The position numbers and the translations under genes were made by a program. Under the pieces are notes generated by a model, which searched no databases, was not told where the DNA came from, and saw only the letters and a program-made list of their open reading frames with translations. This document shows positions 8,735 through 15,146 of a stretch of DNA of 64,000 nt, piece after piece; the stretch's first letter is position 1; each line of letters begins with the position of its first letter. This DNA comes from Gammaproteobacteria bacterium 45_16_T64 (GTDB lineage Bacteria; Pseudomonadota; Gammaproteobacteria; Pseudomonadales; Ketobacteraceae): contig MABD01000026.1 in assembly GCA_002162955.1 (NCBI GenBank), positions 1 through 64,000 of the forward strand, read 5' to 3'.

Positions 8735-9541
8735 TTAGAGGAAGAAGTCTGGCATCAACTGGCTGTCTTCCAGTTCAGGATTAACGCGGTATTGGCTGAA
8801 GTCGGTAACACCTTCCTCCCTCAGAAAATCTTCATCTACGTAAAAATTACCTGTTATTGAACGGCTTTCTTTAGTTAAGATGCCGTAGGCAGCGTCAGCC
8901 ATTATTTCTGGTGTGCGGGATGCATTGATGAGTGCTTCACCCCCCATATTATTCTTTACCGCAGCAGTGGCGATGGTTGTTTTTGGCCATAAAGCATTAA
9001 ATGCAATGTTGTCAGATTTGAATTCATCAGCCATTCCGAGCACGCAGAGGCTCATATTGTATTTTGAAATTGTGTAGGCAACATGGCGAGAGAACCACGA
9101 GGGGTCCATGTTGAGGGGAGGAGACAGCGTGAGAACATGGGGGTTGTCAGCTTTTTTAAGGTGAGGAATGGCTTTTTGTGAAACTAGGTAGGTACCTCGG
9201 TAATTAATTTGATTCATCAAATCAAATCGTTTCATCGGGGTCCCTGGGGTTCGCGATAAATTTATTGCACTTGCGTTGTTGATCAATATATCGATACCAC
9301 CAAAGGTTTCGGCAGTCTTGCTAATGGCAGCTTCGACTTGTGCTTCGTCTCTTACGTCAACCACCAAAGGTAGTGCTTTGCCACCGGCCGCTTCGATTTC
9401 TTCAGCTGCGGTATAAATGGTGCCTTCTAGTGTTGGGTGCGGTTCGGTTGTTTTAGCGGCAATCGCAATATTGGCTCCATCTCTTGCGGCCCTAATGGCG
9501 ATGGCCTTGCCAATGCCACGACTGGCGCCTGTAATAAACAA
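8735..9541 (-). CDS. short-chain dehydrogenase/reductase, HSDL2-like, no canonical ATG
   Basis: The ~268-residue product is a classical SDR resembling bacterial homologues of hydroxysteroid dehydrogenase-like 2. It shows FITGASRGIG for NAD(P) binding, NNAS, and YTISK as the catalytic Tyr-Lys. The start is a problem. The homologous frame runs upstream as KHKGKT before LFITGAS, but no ATG or GTG occurs between the in-frame TAG at 9590-9592, which is the stop of the upstream gene, and TTG 9541. AAAGG lies 7 nt before that TTG, so TTG initiation is used here. Residues normally forming the start of strand beta-1 would then be missing. Translational coupling to the upstream membrane gene, a rare ATT start, or a start-site mutation are alternatives. 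Confidence 0.82.
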   Translation of the reverse strand: MFITGASRGIGKAIAIRAARDGANIAIAAKTTEPHPTLEGTIYTAAEEIEAAGGKALPLVVDVRDEAQVEAAISKTAETFGGIDILINNASAINLSRTPGTPMKRFDLMNQINYRGTYLVSQKAIPHLKKADNPHVLTLSPPLNMDPSWFSRHVAYTISKYNMSLCVLGMADEFKSDNIAFNALWPKTTIATAAVKNNMGGEALINASRTPEIMADAAYGILTKESRSITGNFYVDEDFLREEGVTDFSQYRVNPELEDSQLMPDFFL

Positions 9542-9589
9542 GGTTTTACCTTTGTGTTTTGACTGATAAATGAAGAAATATGTGACGAG

Positions 9590-9988
9590 CTAGTGGGCAA
9601 CGTTTTGAGGTGTTCCACTTGAAAGCCCTTTAACCTGTAATAAAGCAAAGACTAAGACAGCGCTGGCGACGAGAATGAGGCTTAACACACCAAAGTCGTT
9701 GAATTGGTTTGGCAATCCAAACAATAGAGCTGCCGTACCCAATACCCAGCCTAAGTCTGCAACTATGATCATCTTAACGAGAGTTGTATTGATGTGTTTT
9801 CTAGTTGCAACCCATGCAAGGTCCACTGACCAAACAATCAACCCTATCCCGACTACCTGCAGGTAAATGGGCTCAATATTGCCAATTAGGCTTGCAACTG
9901 ATTCCGTAAAAAGTAATAGGTCAATGGCACAAAATATGGAGAACACGCTATTGCTGAGTAACACTCTTTTTAGTTGTGGTTGGTTCAT
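9590..9988 (-). CDS. small four-TM membrane protein
   Basis: The 132-residue protein has four hydrophobic segments (about 11-34, 40-60, 71-92, 98-120) and short charged loops. CGAGG lies upstream of the ATG. It is the first gene of a leftward pair: its TAG stop is in frame with, and 48 nt ahead of, the SDR start. The pair diverges from an MmyB-type regulator across a palindrome-rich promoter, so regulation by that protein is likely. The family is not named with confidence and no catalytic residues are visible. Confidence 0.72.
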   Translation of the reverse strand: MNQPQLKRVLLSNSVFSIFCAIDLLLFTESVASLIGNIEPIYLQVVGIGLIVWSVDLAWVATRKHINTTLVKMIIVADLGWVLGTAALLFGLPNQFNDFGVLSLILVASAVLVFALLQVKGLSSGTPQNVAH

Positions 9989-10044
9989 CGATGTAGCCTC
10001 GGGGAAGTGTTGTTAGTGTTAATTGGGTATGGTTAGTGTGCGTG

Positions 10045-10080
10045 AATTGAGGTTATGATCTCAATTACCTCAGAGGTAAT
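10045..10080. promoter_or_regulatory. paired inverted repeats, probable operator of the MmyB-type regulator
   Basis: Two palindromes sit side by side in the divergent promoter. AATTGAG-N8-CTCAATT occupies 10045-10066, and ATTACCTC-A-GAGGTAAT occupies 10064-10080. Their symmetry and their place between the regulator gene and the leftward SDR pair make them operator candidates. Binding by the adjacent XRE-type protein is inferred. Confidence 0.6.
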
Positions 10081-10143
10081 GTTATTGAGATGAATTGGCT
10101 GGTTTAATGGTGCTTGTATCAAGCGCTAGAAAGGGAGGTGTAT

Positions 10144-10944
10144 ATGACAGCATTTGGTTGTGTTTTGAAGGAACTCAGGCAGCAGAAGAGGTTGAGTCAA
10201 ATGTCTTTGGCCCTTGAGGCGGAGGTGTCGTCGCGTCATATTAGCTTTATGGAAAATGGTAGATCGAAACCTAGTAGGGATATGGTTCTGCATCTTTCAA
10301 ATATTCTGGACGTGTCTTCACGGGATGCCAATCTGCTGCTGTCGTCCGCGGGTTTTACTCAGGAATATTCAGAAAGTGAGCTATCGGATGAGAAGCTTAA
10401 AGATGTGAGAAGCGCGTTGTCCTATATGATGGACGCACACGACCCTTATCCGGCAATTGTTGTCGATCGGGAATGGAATCTATTAATGGCGAATCGCACC
10501 TATATGATGCTGACGAACTATTTTCTTCAGCAGGGAGCGAGCTTTCCAGATACAACAAACGTAATGGACGTTTTTTTTCACCCCGATGGTTACCGCTTGT
10601 TTGTCAAAAACTGGGAAGATGTTGCTATATTTCTTTTACGAAGAATTTATAGGGAGCACCTGGCTAGCTTGCAACGCGACATGCCCAACTCGCTGTTGGA
10701 TCGAATCCTGATGATGCCGGGTATTCCCAAAGATTGGAAAGTCCGGCCGTTAGAATTTGCAGCTTTACCGATGGTGAAGGTAGAAATCGAAATCAACTCA
10801 CTGCAGCTGGCGTTATTTTCGACGATATCTACTTTTGGTACGGCGTTAGATGTCACGCTTCAGGATTTGCGTGTTGAGCATTACTTTCCTGGTGATGAGC
10901 ATAGCAAAGCATTTTTTACTAAACTCGCCAGTGAGTATCAATAA
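10144..10944 (+). CDS. XRE-type HTH regulator with MmyB-like ligand-binding domain
   Basis: The start is ATG 10144, behind AGGGAGG, giving 266 residues; a frame open back to 10114 lacks a better site. Residues ~3-62 form an XRE helix-turn-helix (LKELRQQKRLSQMSLALEAE, then SSRHISFMENGRSKPS). The rest matches the MmyB-like domain of PAS-related fold, with DPYPAIVVDREWNLLMAN and the NVMDVFFHPDG signature. Such proteins usually regulate an adjacent divergent dehydrogenase gene in response to a small, often fatty-acyl, ligand. The leftward membrane/SDR pair is the obvious target. Confidence 0.9.
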   Translation: MTAFGCVLKELRQQKRLSQMSLALEAEVSSRHISFMENGRSKPSRDMVLHLSNILDVSSRDANLLLSSAGFTQEYSESELSDEKLKDVRSALSYMMDAHDPYPAIVVDREWNLLMANRTYMMLTNYFLQQGASFPDTTNVMDVFFHPDGYRLFVKNWEDVAIFLLRRIYREHLASLQRDMPNSLLDRILMMPGIPKDWKVRPLEFAALPMVKVEIEINSLQLALFSTISTFGTALDVTLQDLRVEHYFPGDEHSKAFFTKLASEYQ

Positions 10945-11088
10945 AGACGTTGTATGATTCATATAAGCATTTGTTTTTTAAAGATAAGTATCTTTGTTAG
11001 AGTATTTAGGAGTTTCTTCTCTATTGAGTGGGTTTACTGACAGATTGATCTACACTTCAATTAAGGTACGAATAGATCAACTGAAAGC

Positions 11089-11135
11089 AAAAGGCAAACA
11101 GGGCATGGTAGGGCATAGGCTCTGCCTTGCCTTTT
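11089..11135 (+). promoter_or_regulatory. terminator-like hairpin in the leader of the CheW-CZB gene
   Basis: AAAAGGCAA (11089-11097) pairs with TTGCCTTTT (11127-11135), with further pairing of GGGCA and TGCC inside. The 3' arm is T rich and the ribosome binding site GGGAGGA begins 2 nt later. The upstream gene ends 145 nt before the hairpin. It could end the regulator transcript or act as a leader attenuator. The 204-nt gap also holds a palindrome, AAAGATAAGTATCTTT, at 10980-10995. Confidence 0.45.
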
Positions 11136-11148
11136 TGGGAGGAATGGT

Positions 11149-11991
11149 ATGGCAGAGGCAGCAGCGATAGCGCTGGATTTTGGTGTGGACTTATTTGATA
11201 GTACTGGAAAATTAGAAGTGATCACCTTTACAGTTGATCGTGCAAAGTATGCTATTCCGATTTCTCAGGTGCGGTATATTGAACAAGATAACCGAAAGAC
11301 TACACGAGTAGATTCTGCTAATGGCGTGCTCGAGGTTGTGCAATACCAGGGCGAAACAGTACCGATCTGTGAATTTTCCGAGATGGTGAATGTTGAGTCT
11401 GAATATAAAAAGAATGTGGTATTAATTGAGCTTCTAAAAGCCAAGGAACAGGACCATCGAGGGTGGATGCGCTCGTTAGAGGCCTCGATTCGTACTGGAG
11501 CTGCATTTACTAAGGATCGTGACCCACATCAATGTGAATTCGGTCAATGGTATGAGCAATATGAAGCAAATGATGAAGTGCTAGCAGATATTATGGCAAG
11601 GTTTGATGAACCCCATAAATTATTTCATGGTTTGGCAGATACGCTACTCGCGAAAGCCTCTGAAGGAGAAAAGGAGGTTGCGCTAGAACTGTTCGATAAT
11701 GCGGAAAAGTCCGTGTTAAGCTCATTGTTGACGTTATTTCAGCAGGCGATAGATCGGGTTCAAAGCTTGATTCGCCCTGTGTTGGTGTTTGTTGCTAGGC
11801 GTGGTGATAAGCCGTTGGCCGTAAGGCTGAATGCAATTAATGAAATAATCACCTGCAATATCAAGCAATTCGCCCCCTATGAAGCAAATGTAACGGATCT
11901 AGGTAAAGAACTAGAAGTTATTGTAGGTTATCTTCAGGGGGAAGGCGCAGAGGCTCCAACTGTGTTGCTTGATTGGCGATTACACGAATAA
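11149..11991 (+). CDS. CheW-like coupling protein with an inserted zinc-binding CZB domain
   Basis: The 280-residue protein starts as CheW (residues ~20-95, strand-rich, AIPISQVRYIEQ and GETVPICEFSEMV). It is interrupted at ~100-190 by a chemoreceptor zinc-binding domain and resumes CheW-like sequence (LVFVARRGDKPLAVRLNAI to the end). All four CZB zinc ligands are visible: H103, C129 in CEFGQW, H156 and H160 in PHKLFH. CZB domains sense zinc or hypochlorous acid through the cysteine. A fused soluble coupling protein would tune a CheA array or a c-di-GMP pathway. No other chemotaxis gene is in the window. GGAGG lies 6 nt before ATG. A very strong terminator follows. Confidence 0.87.
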   Translation: MAEAAAIALDFGVDLFDSTGKLEVITFTVDRAKYAIPISQVRYIEQDNRKTTRVDSANGVLEVVQYQGETVPICEFSEMVNVESEYKKNVVLIELLKAKEQDHRGWMRSLEASIRTGAAFTKDRDPHQCEFGQWYEQYEANDEVLADIMARFDEPHKLFHGLADTLLAKASEGEKEVALELFDNAEKSVLSSLLTLFQQAIDRVQSLIRPVLVFVARRGDKPLAVRLNAINEIITCNIKQFAPYEANVTDLGKELEVIVGYLQGEGAEAPTVLLDWRLHE

Positions 11992-11998
11992 TATAGAC

Positions 11999-12048
11999 TA
12001 GCTACCACGAAAAAAGCCCTCTTTAGAGGGCTTTTTTCGTGGTAGCTA
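11999..12048. terminator. 24-bp perfect hairpin with 2-nt loop, strong bidirectional terminator
   Basis: Positions 11999-12022 and 12025-12048 are perfect inverted complements; the core AGCCCTCT/AGAGGGCT is flanked by A6/T6. It sits 8 nt behind the CheW-CZB stop codon. The T6 run is inside the stem, as in terminators of the A-tract/T-tract type. The loop of two bases means the inner pairs must open in RNA. Confidence 0.92.
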
Positions 12049-12134
12049 GGTGAGTTCAGCTTTCGTTCAGTTACACGTTGATATGATGTAATCATCAAAC
12101 ATTGATTCATAATAGCGCGTATTGGAGAAGAGCG

Positions 12135-12659
12135 ATGAAAAAGCACATAACCATGATGTTGGGTGTACTCGGAATGTTGGCTGCTTCAGCGGGGTATTCT
12201 GATCCAAACGCACGTGTTGAATACGGTACGGTTATTGAGTCTCATCCAATTATGCAGGTGGTACGCCACCGGGAACCTCGCCAGGAGTGCTGGGACGAGA
12301 CAGTTGTGCATAGAGAAAGGGGGCGTCAATCAGCCACTGGCACGATTCTGGGCGGAATTATAGGTGCAGCTATAGGTAATAAAGTAGGGCACGGGCGAGA
12401 TAATAAACGTATAGGTGCGGTTGCTGGAGCGGTATTAGGTGCATCGATTGGCAACGACGTAAGTCGTAATGGGCGTCATGGTCATCGCTATCAGGCGGTA
12501 GAGCAGCGCTGCCAAACAACCTATGAAGAGATTGAAGAAGAGCGAGTGGTTGGTTATAGAGTTAAATACCGCTATGCAGGCCAAACCTATTCAACTGAAA
12601 CTGACAGAGATCCTGGAAATTCGATTCGATTAAGGGTGTCGGTGGTCCCTGCAGAATAG
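12135..12659 (+). CDS. exported glycine-zipper (2TM) envelope protein
   Basis: The start is ATG 12135, behind GGAGAAGAG, giving 174 residues. A signal peptide (MKKHITMMLGVLGMLAASAG, cleavage near residue 22) is clear, with no lipobox cysteine. Residues ~75-115 form a glycine-zipper 2TM region (GGIIGAAIGNKVG, then GAVAGAVLGASIG), as in the Rickettsia 17-kDa antigen and SlyB-like families. The C-terminal part is polar with paired Cys (C53, C120) that may form a disulfide. A periplasmic or outer-membrane-associated structural role is likely. It is flanked by a strong terminator upstream and the PepSY gene downstream. Confidence 0.83.
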   Translation: MKKHITMMLGVLGMLAASAGYSDPNARVEYGTVIESHPIMQVVRHREPRQECWDETVVHRERGRQSATGTILGGIIGAAIGNKVGHGRDNKRIGAVAGAVLGASIGNDVSRNGRHGHRYQAVEQRCQTTYEEIEEERVVGYRVKYRYAGQTYSTETDRDPGNSIRLRVSVVPAE

Positions 12660-12770
12660 ATAATGGTAGATCATGGGCTAAACCGCTTGCACTTGGATGG
12701 TGATAGGTAGCGATAGGTTGTAAACTTAGCGCCAAGGTTTTTAGCCATACAAGTTAGGTGAGGTAGCATT

Positions 12771-13055
12771 GTGTATAAACGGTGTGTGTTAGTCGGGTTC
12801 TTATTGTTGTCGCTAATCAGCGCAAATGCTAATGCTGAGAATATGCCGGGAAGAGTATTGCTGCTTGCAAAAGCGAGTTATAACGTTGAGCACGCGGTAA
12901 AAAAAGTAAAGAAGCGTTATCAGGGAAAGGTACTAAAGGCAGAAAAAATAAAAAGCAAAGGGCCGGTAGTCTTTAAGGTGAAGGTGCTTATGCCTGGCGG
13001 AAGGATTAAAAATGTGTACGTGGACGGTACAAGTGGCGATGTCTTTGAGCCTTAG
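12771..13055 (+). CDS. PepSY-like periplasmic protein preceding a PhoP/PhoQ-type pair
   Basis: GTG 12771 follows AGGTGAGG, giving 94 residues. A signal peptide (to about ANANA, residue 22) is followed by a PepSY-like region: GRVLLLAKASYNVEHAVKKV, then GKVLKAEKI, and the closing VYVDGTSGDVFEP, which matches the typical end of PepSY domains. It lies 20 nt upstream of the response regulator and is probably the first gene of the three-gene operon. PepSY proteins next to PhoQ-like kinases are thought to modulate the sensor in the periplasm; that role is inferred here from position. Confidence 0.8.
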   Translation: MYKRCVLVGFLLLSLISANANAENMPGRVLLLAKASYNVEHAVKKVKKRYQGKVLKAEKIKSKGPVVFKVKVLMPGGRIKNVYVDGTSGDVFEP

Positions 13056-13075
13056 GTATTGATGAGGGGTTGGTT

Positions 13076-13759
13076 TTGCGGTTATTGGTGGTGGAAGATG
13101 AGCTTGCGATACAGGAGCAGTTAAAGCAGGCGCTAGAAAAGGCAGGGTATAGTGTGGATATTGCCAGTGACGGGGAAGAAGCGTTGTACTTGGGAGTTGA
13201 GCATCCCTATGATTTGGCGTTAGTGGACCTAGGGTTGCCTAAAATCAATGGGGTTGATGTCATTCGCCGTTTAAGAGCTCAACATTGTAATTACCCTGTA
13301 TTGATTTTGACAGCGCGGGGTAATTGGCAGGATAAGGTTGAAGGGCTAGAAGCGGGGGGTGATGATTACGTTGTAAAGCCTTTCCATATGGAAGAGGTAC
13401 TGGCCAGGATTAATGCGTTACTTCGCCGTGCAGTGGGTTTGGCAACATCTACGGTGGCGTTTGGGGCGGTTGAATTGGATACCTCAGCACAACAGCTCAC
13501 GCTGGAGGGTGTCGCGCTTGAACTGACAAGTTATGAGTACAAGGTGATCGAATATTTGATGCTACATCCCAATGAGGTGGTGTCTAAGACGACGTTAACG
13601 GAACATATTTACGATCAAGACTATGATCGAGATAGTAATGTGATCGAAGTGTTTATTGGTCGATTACGAAAAAAAATCGACCCCGGCAACACGCTTAAAC
13701 CGATTGAAACTCTCAGGGGGCGAGGATACCGTTTCACGCTGGCGAGAACGAATACCTAA
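13076..13759 (+). CDS. OmpR/PhoP-family response regulator
   Basis: The product begins MRLLVVEDE when translation starts at TTG 13076, with GAGGGG placed 6-7 nt upstream; TTG 13070 is in frame but too close to that site. The length is 227 residues. The receiver domain (1-115) has phospho-acceptor D51 (LVDLGLP), T79 and K101 (VVKPF). The C-terminal winged helix (~125-222) has the OmpR-type recognition helix SNVIEVFIGRLRKKI and the RGRGYRF wing. It most resembles PhoP. The sensor kinase gene begins 11 nt downstream. Confidence 0.92.
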   Translation: MRLLVVEDELAIQEQLKQALEKAGYSVDIASDGEEALYLGVEHPYDLALVDLGLPKINGVDVIRRLRAQHCNYPVLILTARGNWQDKVEGLEAGGDDYVVKPFHMEEVLARINALLRRAVGLATSTVAFGAVELDTSAQQLTLEGVALELTSYEYKVIEYLMLHPNEVVSKTTLTEHIYDQDYDRDSNVIEVFIGRLRKKIDPGNTLKPIETLRGRGYRFTLARTNT

Positions 13760-13770
13760 AGGACTGTGTC

Positions 13771-15138
13771 ATGTTTTCATCCCTTAGGGGGCGTTTATTT
13801 AGCTCCACTGTTGTGATCTTGATATTATTTCTTGGTGGTACTGGCTGGGGGTTGATTCAGGCTTTTACGAGTAGTATTGAAAAAGGAGCGCAAGAGCAAC
13901 TGCAGTTACATATCTATAGCCTGTTGTCGGCGGCGAACGAATCCGGCGGGCGCCTATTTTTACCCGAAGCGCTACAAGAACCACGGTTTAATGTGCTGAG
14001 CTCTGGATTGTATGGCGCGGTTGCGGATAAGGCTGGCTTTTTATGGCGTTCAGAATCCTCGACGGGAGTGGGTTTGGGAAAGGTTACCTCACTTGATCCA
14101 GGAGCCTCTCATTTTAGTGTCGTGTCGCTAGACAGCGACGCCCAATTTTACCGTTTGGGCTTTGGGATTGTTTGGGAAGGAGAAGGCGGTGTAGAGCACC
14201 GTTATACTTTTATTGTTATGGAGGCTACGGATAGGTACCGCGTTCAACAGACTTCATTCGAAAACGTATTATGGAAATGGTTAGCTGGGTTGGGTGGGAT
14301 CTTACTGATAGCTCAATGGCTTGTGATGCAATGGGGGTTGTCTCCTATGGGGAAATTGGCCCACCAAGTTAGGCTCATTGAGGAAGGTCAGACGCAGCAG
14401 CTGCAAGGGCGTTTTCCTAAAGAGATCTCACCGGTGGTCAATAACCTCAATCAGCTGGTATCACACGAACATCGTCAGCGAGAAAGGTATAAGAATACTT
14501 TAGGGGATCTTGCTCATAGCTTAAAAACACCTCTAGCGGTGCTACGTGGTGCAAGCGATCAAGGGTCTGAGTCGCTATCAGAGATTGTGGAAACACAAGT
14601 TAAAAGGATGGATCAGATTGTTGAATATCAACTTAAGCGAGCAGTGGCGTCTCGGGCTGTGAAGTTAGGGTGCTCGATTCCTGTTGATGAGGTGTGCCAA
14701 AAACTGTTGTCGACGCTGGATAAAGTGTATCGAGATAAAGGCGTTGTCGCGACCATTGAAAGCGACATAGAGACCCAAGCGACACTGCAGTTTGTGGGTG
14801 ATGAAGGGGACTTACTTGAACTGATGGGCAATCTTTTGGACAACGCCTATAAGCACTGCTCTCGCCAGGTACAAGTGACGCTGGGGATGGCGGAAACCGA
14901 GCAAGTTGGCTTTATTCGGGTGGACGATGATGGACTTGGAATTCCAGATGATCTGGGTGAGCAGGTGTTAAATCGGGGGGTGAGGGCAGACACTGAAACA
15001 CCCGGTCAAGGGATTGGCATGGCGGTCGTACAAGATATCGTTAAGGGATACCGAGGCGATATTTCGATCGAACGATCTAGCCAACTTGGCGGTGCAAGTA
15101 TTTGCTTACAGTTACCGTGTCGTTTGGCCGATTCTTGA
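13771..15138 (+). CDS. PhoQ-like sensor histidine kinase
   Basis: The 455-residue kinase has TM1 at ~11-31, a ~135-residue periplasmic domain, TM2 at ~168-190, a HAMP-like linker, HisKA with H in GDLAHSLKTPLAV, and HATPase with N box (LMGNLLDNAYKHC), DDDGLGIP and GQGIGMAVV. This is the family layout of PhoQ-type envelope stress and cation sensors. It is cotranscribed with the regulator and PepSY genes. The stop codon lies only 8 nt from the stop of the convergent hybrid kinase, with no clear terminator between, so transcripts may overlap. Confidence 0.9.
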   Translation: MFSSLRGRLFSSTVVILILFLGGTGWGLIQAFTSSIEKGAQEQLQLHIYSLLSAANESGGRLFLPEALQEPRFNVLSSGLYGAVADKAGFLWRSESSTGVGLGKVTSLDPGASHFSVVSLDSDAQFYRLGFGIVWEGEGGVEHRYTFIVMEATDRYRVQQTSFENVLWKWLAGLGGILLIAQWLVMQWGLSPMGKLAHQVRLIEEGQTQQLQGRFPKEISPVVNNLNQLVSHEHRQRERYKNTLGDLAHSLKTPLAVLRGASDQGSESLSEIVETQVKRMDQIVEYQLKRAVASRAVKLGCSIPVDEVCQKLLSTLDKVYRDKGVVATIESDIETQATLQFVGDEGDLLELMGNLLDNAYKHCSRQVQVTLGMAETEQVGFIRVDDDGLGIPDDLGEQVLNRGVRADTETPGQGIGMAVVQDIVKGYRGDISIERSSQLGGASICLQLPCRLADS

Positions 15139-15146
15139 CGTCGTGA

